Shown here: piece by piece, positions 46,953-57,191 of the stretch
How the letters are laid out: each line of letters opens with the position of its first letter
How positions within the stretch are numbered: position 1 is the stretch's first letter
NCBI GenBank assembly: GCA_947581855.1
Contig: CANPVZ010000003.1
Span: 1-64,000 of the forward strand
Source of the DNA: an uncultured Phocaeicola sp.
Lineage (GTDB): Bacteria; Bacteroidota; Bacteroidia; Bacteroidales; Bacteroidaceae
Direction: 5' to 3'
Length of the DNA: 64,000 nt
Program-made: the position numbers and the translations under genes
The notes under the pieces: model-generated
What the model was told of the DNA's origin: nothing
Databases searched by the model: none
What the model saw: only the letters and a program-made list of their open reading frames with translations

Positions 46953-48188
46953 TTAATCCACATTTTCTTCTTCAGGATACTCTGTATTCGCTTCTATAGG
47001 GATCCCTGCCAACAAGGCTTTTTGTTGTTCTTCCTGTCTTTTGGCATATCGGCTTACACTCAATATCATGCCAATATAAGCACAGTTAATGAAGGTGGAT
47101 GTTCCTCCCTTGCTGATTAGTGGCAAAGGCTGGCCTGTTACGGGGAATAATCCCACAGCTACCATCATGTTCAGTATGGCTTGCGATACGAGCAACAAGG
47201 TAATGCCCATTACCAATAGAGCCGGAAAGTTACCCGGACATTTATTGGCTATTCGTCCGGCGCGGATTAGCAGGACAATGTATAGGAATACTACAAAGAT
47301 GCCTCCCAGCAATCCTAATTCTTCAATCACAATGGCAAAGATAAAATCGGAAAAAGCCTGCGAAAGAAAATCCCGTTCTACCGAGTTTCCGGGCATTTTC
47401 CCTATTACGTTGCTGGTGGCAATGGCAATGTTGGCATGAGCAATCTGCGCGTCCTTGTCTATGTCAAATTCAGCGGGAGCTATTGCCTTTTTATCTTCAA
47501 GATGACCTCTGATGCGGCTTTGCATAGTTGGCAAACGTCTGGAAATATGTTCCAATGTTTGTGAGGGAATGTATGCGATAGAGAGAATGATAACACTTCC
47601 CGTCAGTGCAAGGATGCCAATCATTTTACCTAATTGTTTCCATGGAATACGTCCGATAATCATCATGAGTATGACAACTCCGAAAAGCAGTAAGGCCGTG
47701 GAACCGTTTTCTCTAAAGATAAGAAAGCAGATCGGTACGCTGATATAGAGGATATATTTGAAAGCCTGTTTATTAGCTGTTTTTTCTTCTTGCATTTTGG
47801 AAAGAATAAGAGCTGTTCCTATAATGACTCCCATTTTTCCTAATTCAGAAGGTTGGAACTTTAAACCGCAAATTTCAATCCATCTGGCTGCTCCGTTTAC
47901 TAGTAGTCCTTTAGCCGTCAGATAAAAAAGCAACATGGCAGATAAGGGTAATAATATAATAGGTAATACCTTAAACCATCTGCAGGGGATGTTGTGTACG
48001 ATCAATACAATAACGGTTCCTATCATCAGAAAGATACAATGCTGGGTAATGGGGCCCCAATGGTCCCCCGATTTATAAGTCAGGGTACTTGCCGCACTGA
48101 ATACTTCGATAATAGAGATAAGGCACAGGAACATGAATATGACCCAGACTACTTTGTCTCCTTTGAATAAATTTTTAACCAAATCCAT
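46953..48188 (-). CDS. ftsW: Peptidoglycan glycosyltransferase FtsW
   Basis: 411 residues, SEDS family, about ten membrane helices. Conserved segments are FQPSELGKMGVI, FRENGSTALLL (the essential loop), SQAFSDFIFAIVIEELGLLGG (catalytic-Asp-containing loop region) and GQPLPLISKGGTSTF. With FtsI it polymerises septal peptidoglycan. It starts 33 bp after the murD stop. Confidence 0.95.
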   Translation of the reverse strand: MDLVKNLFKGDKVVWVIFMFLCLISIIEVFSAASTLTYKSGDHWGPITQHCIFLMIGTVIVLIVHNIPCRWFKVLPIILLPLSAMLLFYLTAKGLLVNGAARWIEICGLKFQPSELGKMGVIIGTALILSKMQEEKTANKQAFKYILYISVPICFLIFRENGSTALLLFGVVILMMIIGRIPWKQLGKMIGILALTGSVIILSIAYIPSQTLEHISRRLPTMQSRIRGHLEDKKAIAPAEFDIDKDAQIAHANIAIATSNVIGKMPGNSVERDFLSQAFSDFIFAIVIEELGLLGGIFVVFLYIVLLIRAGRIANKCPGNFPALLVMGITLLLVSQAILNMMVAVGLFPVTGQPLPLISKGGTSTFINCAYIGMILSVSRYAKRQEEQQKALLAGIPIEANTEYPEEENVD

Positions 48189-48221
48189 TTTTTGTTCTCC
48201 GATTAAAATGATAATTCTTTA

Positions 48222-49556
48222 TTATAGAGCTCTGACACAAGCTTTGAACTGGTCGCCTCTGTCTTCGTAACTTTTGAACAAGTCGAAACTTGCACAACAA
48301 GGGCTCAACAATACGGTTTCGCCTTTCTTGGCCATCTTGTAGGCAGCTTCCACCGCATCTTTCATACTTTGCACATCTGCTATCGGCAGTCCCATCGGGT
48401 CGAAAAAGGCATGTAACTTTTCGTTGTGCAAACCCAGATAGATGAGCCCGCTGCACTTCTCTTTTACCAGATCGGCTATTTCATTATAATCATTGCCTTT
48501 GTCTTTTCCTCCTAAGATCAGCACTGTCTTAGTTGTCATGCTTTGCAATGCATACCAGCAAGAGTTGACATTCGTAGCTTTTGAGTCGTTAATATAGTCA
48601 ACGCCTCGTACGCGTGCCACCTTTTCCAAACGATGTTCTACTCCTTTGAAATCACTTAAAGCTTCCCGTATTGCTTCTTTATGTATGCCAGCCACATTGG
48701 CTGAGATGCCGGCAGCTAAAGAATTGTAGAGGTTGTGCGTACCGGTGAGTGCCAATTCTTCTTGCTCCATGTTAAAGGCAATCGGTTCGGTGATAATAAC
48801 TTTATGGTCTTCCGTATAAGCAATCACCCCTTTTTCCTTTACGGCAGAAAAAGGATATAATTTAGCGTGGATGCCATATTTTTTCAATTCCCGCTGTATA
48901 ATAGGGTCATCGTTCCAGAAAATAAAAGCATCATCCTCCGTTTGGTTTTGTATAATCCGGAATTTAGCGTCTACATAATTTTGCATGTTATGGTCGTAGC
49001 GATCCAGATGGTCCGGAGTGATATTCATTAAAATAGCAATGTTTGCGTGGAACTTGTACATGTTATCCAATTGGAAACTGCTCAGTTCGATGACATAATA
49101 ATCATAATTTTTTTCTGCCACCTGCAACGCCAGACTTTGTCCGATGTTACCTGCCAACCCTACATTGAGACCCGCTGTTTTAAATATATGGTAGATAAGG
49201 GAGGTAGTGGTAGTTTTTCCGTTACTTCCCGTAATACAAATCATTTTAGCGTTAGTATAACGTCCGGCAAATTCTATTTCGGAAATAACAGGGATGTTTT
49301 TCTCTTTTATTTTCAAAATAATTGGGGCGTTGTTCGGAATTCCGGGACTTTTAATTACTTCATCGGCATTCAGAATCAGTTCTTCGGTATGTTGTCCTTC
49401 TTCCCATTGAATACCTCTGGAGTCTAACATCTCTTTATATTGTTCTTTGATTTTCGACATGTCCGAAACAAAGACGTCGAAACCCTTCTTCATGGCTAAT
49501 ACGGCTGCTCCTGCGCCGCTTTCACCAGCTCCTAAAACAACAATTCTTTGACCCAT
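48222..49556 (-). CDS. murD: UDP-N-acetylmuramoyl-L-alanine--D-glutamate ligase
   Basis: 444 residues. Rossmann start VVLGAGESGAGAAVLA, ATP-binding GSNGKTTTTSLIYHIFK, LSSFQLDNM, NITPDHLDRYDHN, NDSKATN and the C-terminal LSPCCASFDLFKSYEDRGDQF. It adds D-Glu to UDP-MurNAc-L-Ala. 2 bp after mraY. Confidence 0.97.
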   Translation of the reverse strand: MGQRIVVLGAGESGAGAAVLAMKKGFDVFVSDMSKIKEQYKEMLDSRGIQWEEGQHTEELILNADEVIKSPGIPNNAPIILKIKEKNIPVISEIEFAGRYTNAKMICITGSNGKTTTTSLIYHIFKTAGLNVGLAGNIGQSLALQVAEKNYDYYVIELSSFQLDNMYKFHANIAILMNITPDHLDRYDHNMQNYVDAKFRIIQNQTEDDAFIFWNDDPIIQRELKKYGIHAKLYPFSAVKEKGVIAYTEDHKVIITEPIAFNMEQEELALTGTHNLYNSLAAGISANVAGIHKEAIREALSDFKGVEHRLEKVARVRGVDYINDSKATNVNSCWYALQSMTTKTVLILGGKDKGNDYNEIADLVKEKCSGLIYLGLHNEKLHAFFDPMGLPIADVQSMKDAVEAAYKMAKKGETVLLSPCCASFDLFKSYEDRGDQFKACVRAL

Positions 49557-49558
49557 CT

Positions 49559-50827
49559 TTATCTGATTTTTAAAGTTATAATGGTTATGGCAGCCAACAA
49601 TATGGTAATAATCCAGAATCGTACTGTGATTTTGGATTCATGGAACACACTGTTTGGCTTAGTGATAACGTAACGGCAATTCGGATCCAGTTGTGCCATG
49701 GTGGTACGGAAATGATCGTGAATAGGGGTACGTTTGAATATACGTTGTTTAATTCCTTTTTTCTTACCTTCTTTATAGTATCTTACTTGTAGGATAACCG
49801 ATAGATTCTCTACTAGGAAAACACCGCAAAGAATTGGAATCAATAATTCTTTATGTATGGTGATGGCAAATACGGCAATGATACCTCCGATAGTCAAGCT
49901 ACCTGTATCTCCCATGAATATTTGTGCCGGGAAGGCATTATACCATAAGAAACCGATGAGCGCACCGATAAAGGCACAAATGAAAATAACTAGTTCTTCG
50001 CTTCCCGGGATATACATAATGTTCAGGTAACCGGCATATTGTATGTGACTTGATACATAGGCCAGAATACCCAGTGTAACGCCTATGATGGCTGAGTTGC
50101 CGGCAGCCATCCCGTCCATGCCATCATTCAGGTTAGCGCCGTTTGATACGGCGGTTACTACAAAAATGGTGATAATTACGAAAAGAACCCAACCGAGAGT
50201 GTCGGCATGCTCACCCATGAAAGCAACTAAATCTGCATAATCCAGGTTGTTGTTCTTAAAAAATGGGATAGTAGTTTGAGTGGATTTCTCTGCCTGACTT
50301 TTGTGGACAACCTCTACAGTTTGGTTGCTACGCTGAATCTCAATATTTTCACGAATGACCACATTCGGGCTTAAATAAAGAGTAAGTCCGACTATGAGTC
50401 CTAAGCCTACTTGGCCGATAATCTTGAATTTTCCATGCAGTCCCTCTTTATCCTTTTTAAATACTTTGATATAGTCGTCCAAAAATCCCAATGTACCTAA
50501 CCATACAGTGGTGATGAGCATCAGAATCATATATACGTTGGTCAGGTTCCCGAGTAACAGACTGGGAATAATGATGGCGATGATAATAATCACACCGCCC
50601 ATAGTCGGCACTCCTACCTTATTAACATTGAACGGGTCGATACTGGCGTCTCTTTGTATTTCCGAGATTTGCTTTTTCCGTAAAAGGTTTATAAAGTATT
50701 CTCCAAAAATAGCAGAAATCAGCAATGACAGGATGATAGCCATTAGCGAACGGAACGAGACATATCCGAACATTCTCGCTCCCGGGATATCAAATTGTTC
50801 TAAATATTGAAATAAATGGTATAGCAT
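49559..50827 (-). CDS. mraY: Phospho-MurNAc-pentapeptide transferase MraY
   Basis: 422 residues, ten membrane helices. MraY signatures: KVGVPTMGGVIII, LGFLDDYIKV (catalytic Asp pair), NLNDGMDGMAAG, FMGDTGSLTIGG and FKRTPIHDHF. It is longer than E. coli MraY (360) because of a roughly 60-residue periplasmic loop (about 155-210; ENIEIQRSNQTVEVVHKSQA), a feature often seen in Bacteroidetes. It makes lipid I. Confidence 0.97.
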   Translation of the reverse strand: MLYHLFQYLEQFDIPGARMFGYVSFRSLMAIILSLLISAIFGEYFINLLRKKQISEIQRDASIDPFNVNKVGVPTMGGVIIIIAIIIPSLLLGNLTNVYMILMLITTVWLGTLGFLDDYIKVFKKDKEGLHGKFKIIGQVGLGLIVGLTLYLSPNVVIRENIEIQRSNQTVEVVHKSQAEKSTQTTIPFFKNNNLDYADLVAFMGEHADTLGWVLFVIITIFVVTAVSNGANLNDGMDGMAAGNSAIIGVTLGILAYVSSHIQYAGYLNIMYIPGSEELVIFICAFIGALIGFLWYNAFPAQIFMGDTGSLTIGGIIAVFAITIHKELLIPILCGVFLVENLSVILQVRYYKEGKKKGIKQRIFKRTPIHDHFRTTMAQLDPNCRYVITKPNSVFHESKITVRFWIITILLAAITIITLKIR

Positions 50828-51043
50828 ACTTTTTTATTAATTTTGGAGCTGAAATTGAGCGTTAAGAGTTACTTTTCCGGTTGGAGTCTTTTCACTCTTC
50901 ATTCTTCATTTCTTACTCTTTATTTTTTTGTCTTACTTCTAATTTATTCTTTTCTTACTCTTTTTCTGCTTTTAGTTGAAAAATACCTTCGTTCTCTCCA
51001 TTCTTCATCTGCGCATGTTTTCGTTTTCTATCTTTAAGGCATT
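50828..51043 (-). other. Purine-rich (minus-strand) gap between murE and mraY
   Basis: Of the 216 bp separating murE from mraY, the plus strand is strongly pyrimidine rich, with repeated TTCTTACTCTTT-like words, so the dcw transcript would be A/G rich here. It is the longest non-coding gap inside the dcw cluster. No -7 box, terminator or ORF is evident. Confidence 0.45.
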
Positions 51044-52501
51044 TCATTTCAAGAAGATTTCCTGTAAGATTTCTTTGTCGTCAAAATGATATTTCACACC
51101 CTTTATCTCCTGATAATTTTCGTGACCTTTGCCTGCAACCAAAATTACATCGCCCGGTTGAGCCAAGGCGCACGCAGTGCGGATAGCCTCTTTACGGTCT
51201 ACGATAGAGAGTACTTTCTTCCTATCGGCAGAGGAGAGCCCGGCCAGCATGTCGTTGATAATGTCTTGTGGCTCTTCGAAACGTGGGTTGTCAGAGGTAA
51301 TGATTACTTTATCACTTCTCTTTACCGCTTCCTGCGCCATTAACGGACGTTTCCCTTTGTCGCGGTTGCCTCCTGCGCCAACCACCGTAATCACTTTCAC
51401 TTTACCCTTGCCCTCGAGCACTTCGTGGATGGCGTTCAGTACATTGACCAACGCATCCGGAGTGTGAGCGTAGTCTACAATGGCCGTATATCCTTCCGGT
51501 GAACGCAGAGAGTCGAAACGTCCCGCAACAGGGCGTAAAGTGCTTAATATAAGCAATGCATCTTCTTCATTTTTCCCTAATAAACATGTAGCTCCGAATA
51601 CGGCCAGCAGGTTGGAAGCATTGAATTTTCCAATAAATTGTACATTGACTTCTCTTCTGTTAAATTCGAGTTCCATGCCTTCAAAGTGGTCTTCCAAGAT
51701 TTTGCCTTTGAAGTCGCTCATGCTGCGAAGAGAATAAGTATATACTTTTGCTTTGGTATTCTGTACCATGACCATGCCATTCTTGTCGTCTGCGTTTGTC
51801 AGGGCAAAAGCAGTTTTGGGAAGCCTGTCAAAGAATGCCTTTTTGGCTTTCAGATAATTCTCTACCGTTTTATGATAATCCAAATGGTCGCGGGTTAAGT
51901 TCGTAAAGATACCTCCGGCAAACTTTAAACCTCCGATGCGCTTCTGGGCAATAGAGTGCGAGCTTACTTCCATGAACGCATATTTACATCCTTCGTCAGC
52001 CATTCGTCCGAGTAAGGCATTTAAGGTGATAGGGTCGGGAGTAGTATGTTCGGTAGATATTGCTTCGCCATCAATATAGTTGCAAACCGTAGAGATGAGT
52101 CCAACCTTGTACCCGAACTTTCTGAACATATTATATAATAAGGTAGCAATTGTCGTTTTACCATTTGTTCCGGTAACTCCTACTAATTCCAGTTTTGATG
52201 TGGGGTCGCCGTAAAAAGTAGTAGCCAGTTCGCCGACAATGGCTTCAGTGTCTGCAACCTGTAAGTAAGTGACATGTTCGGACAGATGCTCGGGCAGCGT
52301 TTCGCAAACAATAGCCGTTGCACCTTTTTCAATGGCTTTCGTAATATAGTTATGGCCGTCTGTTTGTGTACCTCGTACTGCCACAAAAAGATGATTCTCC
52401 TCTACAAGGCGGGAGTCTATATGGATTCCGGCGATATCTTTCGAAACATCGCCCGTCTGTTGTTTTATCTGAATATTTTTGATAATCTCTTCCAGTTTCA
52501 T
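51044..52501 (-). CDS. murE: UDP-MurNAc-tripeptide synthetase, meso-DAP adding
   Basis: 485 residues. [19 protein letters not shown]-binding [19 protein letters not shown] (near 108-126), [19 protein letters not shown] and DYAHTPDAL. The motif SDNPRFEEP contains DNPR, which selects meso-diaminopimelate rather than lysine, so the peptidoglycan is DAP type. 15 bp after ftsI. Confidence 0.97.
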   Translation of the reverse strand: MKLEEIIKNIQIKQQTGDVSKDIAGIHIDSRLVEENHLFVAVRGTQTDGHNYITKAIEKGATAIVCETLPEHLSEHVTYLQVADTEAIVGELATTFYGDPTSKLELVGVTGTNGKTTIATLLYNMFRKFGYKVGLISTVCNYIDGEAISTEHTTPDPITLNALLGRMADEGCKYAFMEVSSHSIAQKRIGGLKFAGGIFTNLTRDHLDYHKTVENYLKAKKAFFDRLPKTAFALTNADDKNGMVMVQNTKAKVYTYSLRSMSDFKGKILEDHFEGMELEFNRREVNVQFIGKFNASNLLAVFGATCLLGKNEEDALLILSTLRPVAGRFDSLRSPEGYTAIVDYAHTPDALVNVLNAIHEVLEGKGKVKVITVVGAGGNRDKGKRPLMAQEAVKRSDKVIITSDNPRFEEPQDIINDMLAGLSSADRKKVLSIVDRKEAIRTACALAQPGDVILVAGKGHENYQEIKGVKYHFDDKEILQEIFLK

Positions 52502-52516
52502 CTTTCCTGATATATT

Positions 52517-54682
52517 TTAATGTTTAAGTTGAAGTTTTATGGTTTGTCCCTTATGAATCCGCGAACCTTGGGTAATGCTTTGCGAACGGACTTTCCCCAC
52601 TCCCGACAGTATGACTTTCAACCCTCTTTGTTCTAACAAGTAGATGGCATCTTTGGCGCCCATTCCGATAACGCTCGGTACCAATTCTGTGTCGTTGCTT
52701 TTAGGAATCAGGCAAATCTCATTCGCATTGGATTGAGCGTGTCCCCATATTATGCTTCTTTTTCCCGCGTGGTTGTCTTCCCATCGTGTTGGAATATTCA
52801 AACCTTTCAATACATAACCGGTTGCTGCCAAGTCTCCATTTTTAGCATCCGGAATAACCACGGAAGTGGAATCTATTGCATTTTCCAGTCTTGCCGCCAG
52901 ATTCTTGGCATATACTCTTTCTGCAATTTTGCTGAATACGCTTCCTGCCATTAATCCTCCCGAAGCCGGAAGACCTGATTTTTGAATGGCTACTATACAA
53001 CTGTATTTGGGTGCCTCCGAAGGGAAGTAACCGCAAAAACTGACTAAATATTTAGCTCCGGTCTGATATCTTCCACCTGATGCAACCTGTGCCGTTCCTG
53101 TTTTTCCGGATACATGGAACTGTTTCGAGCCTGCTCTTTTTCCCAATCCTTCGCTTACCACTTTTTCGAGTATATATTGTATCTTTTTAAGTGTCGTTTC
53201 AGAACAAATCTGTTCTTTGATGACTTCTACCGGATACTCTTTGACAACTTCTCCGTCTTTAACGGCCTCTTTTACGAAGCGCGGTTTCACCATCACTCCA
53301 TTGTTGGCAATAGCGTTATAGAAAGTCAGGGTATTAATGGGAGGTATTAATGTTTCGTATCCTATGGACATCCACGCCAGTGCCGTTCTTGACCAGCCTT
53401 TTCCGTTCGGTTTCCGGATAAAAGGAGTTCCTTCTCCTCCTATCTGTAAATTCAGTTTGGTAGGTAGACCGGTACGGTAGATTCCGTCGACAAACTTTTG
53501 GGGGTTATCATGGTAATGGTCGTCGATAATGCGCGAAACGCCGATATTGGATGATACCATCAATATTTGCGGAACCGTAAGATAATGATATCCGCCTCGT
53601 GCCCAATTGTGGTCTTTCATAAAACGTCCGTGCATTTTATAGATACCGTTTCCCGTATCCACTCCGTCGTCCAGATCAATTACTCCGTCTTCCAATGCAA
53701 CCATGATGGAGGCGGTTTTGAATACGGAACCGGGTTCCATCATATCCGATATCGCATTACTATGTACCTCACGGTATTCACCGTCGGCACATTTGGTCAT
53801 ATTGACAATGGCTTTTACATCTCCTGTCGCTACCTCCATCAATACGGCTACACCGACAGTGGCGTTAATTTCTTTCAGTTCGTCTATCAAAGCCTTCTCT
53901 GCTATATCCTGCATATCCACATCAATGGTGCTCACGATGTCGCATCCGTCCACGGGGGGTATATCTACAATATTCAGGTATTTATTCATCACCTTTTGCC
54001 GATGGGTGATGCCGACGGTTCCGCGCAAGATAGAGTCGAAAGCCAGTTCCATGCCGTTTTTAGCCGAGTCTTTGGCCGGATACATATCTCCCAATGTATG
54101 TTTTGCCAAAGATCCGAATGGCTTTTTACGTTGGTTGAAGGGTTGTTCGTGGAATCCTCCTTTATATTTGTTCAGATTGAAAACCGGTAACCGTTTCACT
54201 TCCTTGTATTGGATGTAGGAAATTCGTTTAGGGTATAACAAATAACTGCGGCTCTTTTTTTTGCGTCCTTTTTTGATATGTTCCTTAAATTCTCTGACGC
54301 TTTTATCCGGAAATATCCGGTGCAGGCCACGGCAAATTGAGTCGAGGTTGGCTGTTAAAACCGAATCTTTTTGGGCTTGAAGCTTTAGCCTTTTTTCCTT
54401 TTCTTCTTCTGTTTCGCCTTTTTTCTTTGCCACCATGAAATCCATATAGATTTTATATTCCGGCAGACTGCTTGCCATCAGTTGCCCGTCGGCAGATAGA
54501 ATATTTCCCCGGTTGGGCTTGACGATAACACTGTCTTTTACGAAACGTTCGGAAACCTCTTTCCAATATTGGCGCTCGCCAAACATAATGATTCCCGCCT
54601 TGACAATAATAGCAATGCAAGTCAGTCCCATTATGACAATAATGAGAAAGTAGCGTGGCATTATGTTCTTGTCTTTAGGCAT
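52517..54682 (-). CDS. ftsI: Septal transpeptidase FtsI (PBP3) with PASTA domain
   Basis: 721 residues. Short cytoplasmic tail, membrane helix (about 9-31), pedestal domain, then the class B transpeptidase domain with nucleophile Ser319 in SVFK, SSN (in MVSSNIGVS) and KTG (in VSGKTGTAQ). A C-terminal PASTA domain (about 665-721; VPSVIGMGAKDAIYLLEQRG) is absent from the E. coli protein but usual in Bacteroidetes and Gram-positives. It crosslinks septal peptidoglycan with FtsW. The N-terminal region carries an unusually basic insertion (KKGRKKKSRSYLL). 6 bp after the FtsL-like gene. Confidence 0.95.
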   Translation of the reverse strand: MPKDKNIMPRYFLIIVIMGLTCIAIIVKAGIIMFGERQYWKEVSERFVKDSVIVKPNRGNILSADGQLMASSLPEYKIYMDFMVAKKKGETEEEKEKRLKLQAQKDSVLTANLDSICRGLHRIFPDKSVREFKEHIKKGRKKKSRSYLLYPKRISYIQYKEVKRLPVFNLNKYKGGFHEQPFNQRKKPFGSLAKHTLGDMYPAKDSAKNGMELAFDSILRGTVGITHRQKVMNKYLNIVDIPPVDGCDIVSTIDVDMQDIAEKALIDELKEINATVGVAVLMEVATGDVKAIVNMTKCADGEYREVHSNAISDMMEPGSVFKTASIMVALEDGVIDLDDGVDTGNGIYKMHGRFMKDHNWARGGYHYLTVPQILMVSSNIGVSRIIDDHYHDNPQKFVDGIYRTGLPTKLNLQIGGEGTPFIRKPNGKGWSRTALAWMSIGYETLIPPINTLTFYNAIANNGVMVKPRFVKEAVKDGEVVKEYPVEVIKEQICSETTLKKIQYILEKVVSEGLGKRAGSKQFHVSGKTGTAQVASGGRYQTGAKYLVSFCGYFPSEAPKYSCIVAIQKSGLPASGGLMAGSVFSKIAERVYAKNLAARLENAIDSTSVVIPDAKNGDLAATGYVLKGLNIPTRWEDNHAGKRSIIWGHAQSNANEICLIPKSNDTELVPSVIGMGAKDAIYLLEQRGLKVILSGVGKVRSQSITQGSRIHKGQTIKLQLKH

Positions 54683-54688
54683 ACTCTG

Positions 54689-55141
54689 CTATTTGATTAA
54701 ATAAGGCGGGTTGGTAGATGTCTGCAACGCGCTTTCCTCTTTTGAAACATACTCTTCGATATGCGACTGCCGGCTCTTTTCCGTTAGCTCGGACGAGCGT
54801 GTCAGGGCATCATATTTGATATCTGTTAATTCTTTCTTTAGTTGGTCAATCTCTATCATTTCCTGTTGACACGAATATCGGTTGCTGATATAGATAATAG
54901 CAAAGATGACTAGCAATACCAGTAGTTTGACTTGCCGTCTGAAGAAATCATTCGTAAGGATGTCGCCTCCCAAAATATTCTTTAATGACATGCCGTTGCC
55001 TGTGCTTCCTTTGGCTGAAAGCGTTTCACCATCTTCTTCAGTCGGGTCTCCCATCATCTTGGAGGATGGAGCGGACTCAACGGACGGCTCTTGTATGAAC
55101 TCGTTTTGTTCGGACAATATGTTTGCTTCGTCTGTCATCAT
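54689..55141 (-). CDS. FtsL-like bitopic division protein
   Basis: About 150 residues from the ATG at 55141 (55138 also possible; the frame runs further into rsmH). An acidic cytoplasmic N-terminal half of about 70 residues precedes one membrane helix (about 76-96; VKLLVLLVIFAIIYIS) and a periplasmic coiled-coil segment (EMIEIDQLKKELTDIKYDAL). Sequence identity to FtsL is not obvious; the call rests on topology, coiled coil and location between rsmH and ftsI. It would form the FtsQ-FtsL-FtsB type complex. The long cytoplasmic tail is unusual compared with E. coli. Confidence 0.75.
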   Translation of the reverse strand: MMTDEANILSEQNEFIQEPSVESAPSSKMMGDPTEEDGETLSAKGSTGNGMSLKNILGGDILTNDFFRRQVKLLVLLVIFAIIYISNRYSCQQEMIEIDQLKKELTDIKYDALTRSSELTEKSRQSHIEEYVSKEESALQTSTNPPYLIK

Positions 55142-55145
55142 GTGG

Positions 55146-56057
55146 TTATTTCTTTTCTGCAATTCTTAATTTTGCACTTCGGGAACGGGGATTTCTCTGC
55201 ATCTCCGCATCCGTCGGGACAATCACTTTGTTGTTGACCAATGTATAAGGCGACAGAATGTTGCCGAAGAAGTCTTGTTCCACTTTTCCTTCAATATTGC
55301 CGGTCTTCATAATATTCTTTACCATACGGTCTTCCAACGAATGATAAGTGATGACAACCAACCTTCCGCCCGGTTTTAAGGCCTCGGTTGCTGCATAGAG
55401 CATTTCTTTCAGAGCCTCCATTTCCTGGTTTACCTCGATGCGGAGGGCTTGGAATACCTTGGCATATTCTTTCTTTTCACGTTCTCTGCCGAACAACGGT
55501 TTAATAACAGAGAGAAATTCATCAATGGTTTCAATCTTGTTGTCGCATCGCGCTTTCACAATTACAGAAGCCAGTTTACGGTTGTTTTTCAGTTCTCCGT
55601 ACAAATAAAAAACGGAAGCCAGTTTTTCTTCATCGTAGGTGTTGATGATATCAGCCGCGGTAATGCCGGATCGTTTGTTCATCCGCATATCTAATTTTCC
55701 ATCGAAACGGAAAGAAAAACCTCGCTCCGAATCATCGAAATGGTGGGAGGATACTCCCAAGTCGGCCAAAATCGCGTCTGCTTTATCAATACCATAGTAG
55801 CGCATGAAATTGTGCAGATACCGGAAATTGCTTCGTACAAACGTAAATCGCTTATCGTTTACGATGTTTTTTTCTGCATCCTCGTCTTGGTCAAAACTCA
55901 GCAATTTACCTTTAGGCCCCAGTTCGGACAAAATGCGTTTAGAATGTCCGCCTCCTCCGAAAGTGACGTCTATATAGGTTCCGTCAGGATAAATATTCAT
56001 CCCGCTGATACTCTCTTCCAATAGTACCGGTACATGATATACTACCTCTTCCGTCAT
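55146..56057 (-). CDS. rsmH: 16S rRNA m4C1402 methyltransferase RsmH (MraW)
   Basis: 303 residues. HVPVLLEESISG start, SAM-binding DVTFGGGGHSKRIL, ADLGVSSHHFDDSERGFSFR, RIEVNQEME and the late VITYHSLEDRMVK. It methylates C1402 in 16S rRNA. The ATG overlaps the mraZ stop by 4 bp, so the two are translationally coupled. Confidence 0.97.
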   Translation of the reverse strand: MTEEVVYHVPVLLEESISGMNIYPDGTYIDVTFGGGGHSKRILSELGPKGKLLSFDQDEDAEKNIVNDKRFTFVRSNFRYLHNFMRYYGIDKADAILADLGVSSHHFDDSERGFSFRFDGKLDMRMNKRSGITAADIINTYDEEKLASVFYLYGELKNNRKLASVIVKARCDNKIETIDEFLSVIKPLFGREREKKEYAKVFQALRIEVNQEMEALKEMLYAATEALKPGGRLVVITYHSLEDRMVKNIMKTGNIEGKVEQDFFGNILSPYTLVNNKVIVPTDAEMQRNPRSRSAKLRIAEKK

Positions 56058-56524
56058 AATAGGCTGTCTCCTTCTTGGTTGTTGCTTTTCATTATTTTTT
56101 CAAGTTCGACACTGAACTGCTGTGCATCCATAAAAGGTTGTTCAGTATCTTCCTGTGTCCAAATTTCAATGGTATCATCCATTCCGATAAAGCGAATGCT
56201 TTGTTGCATACGGATTGCTTTCTGAAATCTCTTAGGTATCAGAATACGTCCGTTAGCATCTAATGTGATGATTTCTACATCCGAAATGAACTGGCGAAAC
56301 AGCATCTGATGAGAAGCGTTCCAGCGGTTTAGTCGGTTACGTAATAAATCCAATTGTTGGTTCCAAATGCTTTCTGGATATAAAACAAGGCAGTTTTGGA
56401 AAACGTCTTTGCGCATAATAAGGCGTTCTTCGGAATTTGTTTGCAGTTCTTTCCGAAAAGCAGCAGGAAAAAAGGCACGTCCTTTTATGTCTGTTTTTGC
56501 TTCTATGTTACCTAAAAAACGCAT
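56054..56524 (-). CDS. mraZ: Transcriptional regulator MraZ
   Basis: 156 residues from the ATG at 56524 (MRFLGNIEAKTD); the longer open frame upstream runs through the promoter and is not used. Two SpoVT/AbrB-like half-barrels, each with the DxxGR motif: TDIKGRAFFPAAF near 8-20 and LDANGRILIPKRF near 87-99. MraZ binds TGGGR repeats upstream of its own gene to regulate the dcw cluster. First gene of the cluster. Confidence 0.95.
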   Translation of the reverse strand: MRFLGNIEAKTDIKGRAFFPAAFRKELQTNSEERLIMRKDVFQNCLVLYPESIWNQQLDLLRNRLNRWNASHQMLFRQFISDVEIITLDANGRILIPKRFQKAIRMQQSIRFIGMDDTIEIWTQEDTEQPFMDAQQFSVELEKIMKSNNQEGDSLL

Positions 56525-56550
56525 ATTACACCTTATTATAGATTTGAGCG

Positions 56551-56582
56551 GTAAAATTACATATTTTCCCCACAATTCCCCA
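56551..56582 (-). promoter_or_regulatory. MraZ operator and dcw promoter region
   Basis: Two direct TGGGGA boxes on the minus strand, at 56577-56582 and 56567-56572, one helical turn (10 bp) apart, as in known MraZ operators. TAATTTTA (56551-56558) resembles a -7 box with one mismatch and lies just downstream of the boxes, 27 bp before the ATG. Only two boxes are seen, where E. coli has three. Confidence 0.65.
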
Positions 56583-57191
56583 CAATTTTTAAAGAAAATA
56601 TCATTATTAACATTTTACTTTCGGTTGGAATGTTATAAGATGTTTATTACTAGAGGTATAGCGGTAGTATGTAAAAGTGGGGGATAAAGATGTTTGGAAT
56701 GCTTTCTGAAGCAGAATAATGAATAAGAATTTTTGTAATCGATTAGGATTTCTGTAAAGGGTGGCTTATTGTGGTGCGCTTCCTTCGTTTCCAAAAGATG
56801 TAAAAAGCTCTTCCTTCTCCATTTTTTCGTATTTTACTGTCGTTTGCTAATCCTATCAGTCGAAACCGATGTGATAAAAGAATTGGGTACCGATGGCGGC
56901 AAGTTTTTGCTATTCTTGTCGGCTTATATAGCAGAGAGCTTCAATACCTGTAAACCAAGTCTGAGCTAAGTTTACATTTCTGTTGCCAAATCTGTAACTA
57001 CACATCCTTTCTGGGTATACCAACCGGAGACTTTAGGAAAAGTTGGTGAAGAGAGACAGGAAGGCGATAAACGAAGTGCGAAGCAAACAAGGAACGCTTC
57101 CGGTTTTCTATATACTGGATTAGGAAGTAAACAGACGTAAGTGTAAACTGTTCCCAACCATAGTCACAGCACATAACGGGTAGTAAGAAAT
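56583..57191. other. Intergenic region upstream of the dcw cluster, no gene seen
   Basis: About 600 bp between the MraZ operator and the mgtC-side palindrome. Open frames here (such as 56769-56969 plus, 56998-57216 minus) are short, Cys/Phe-rich or basic, and have no start signals. No RNA gene recognised. Confidence 0.4.

Noticed and set aside
56769-56969. 66-codon ORF upstream of the dcw cluster
   Set aside because: Cys/Phe/Leu-rich translation with no recognisable domain, promoter or start context; typical of chance frames in intergenic DNA.
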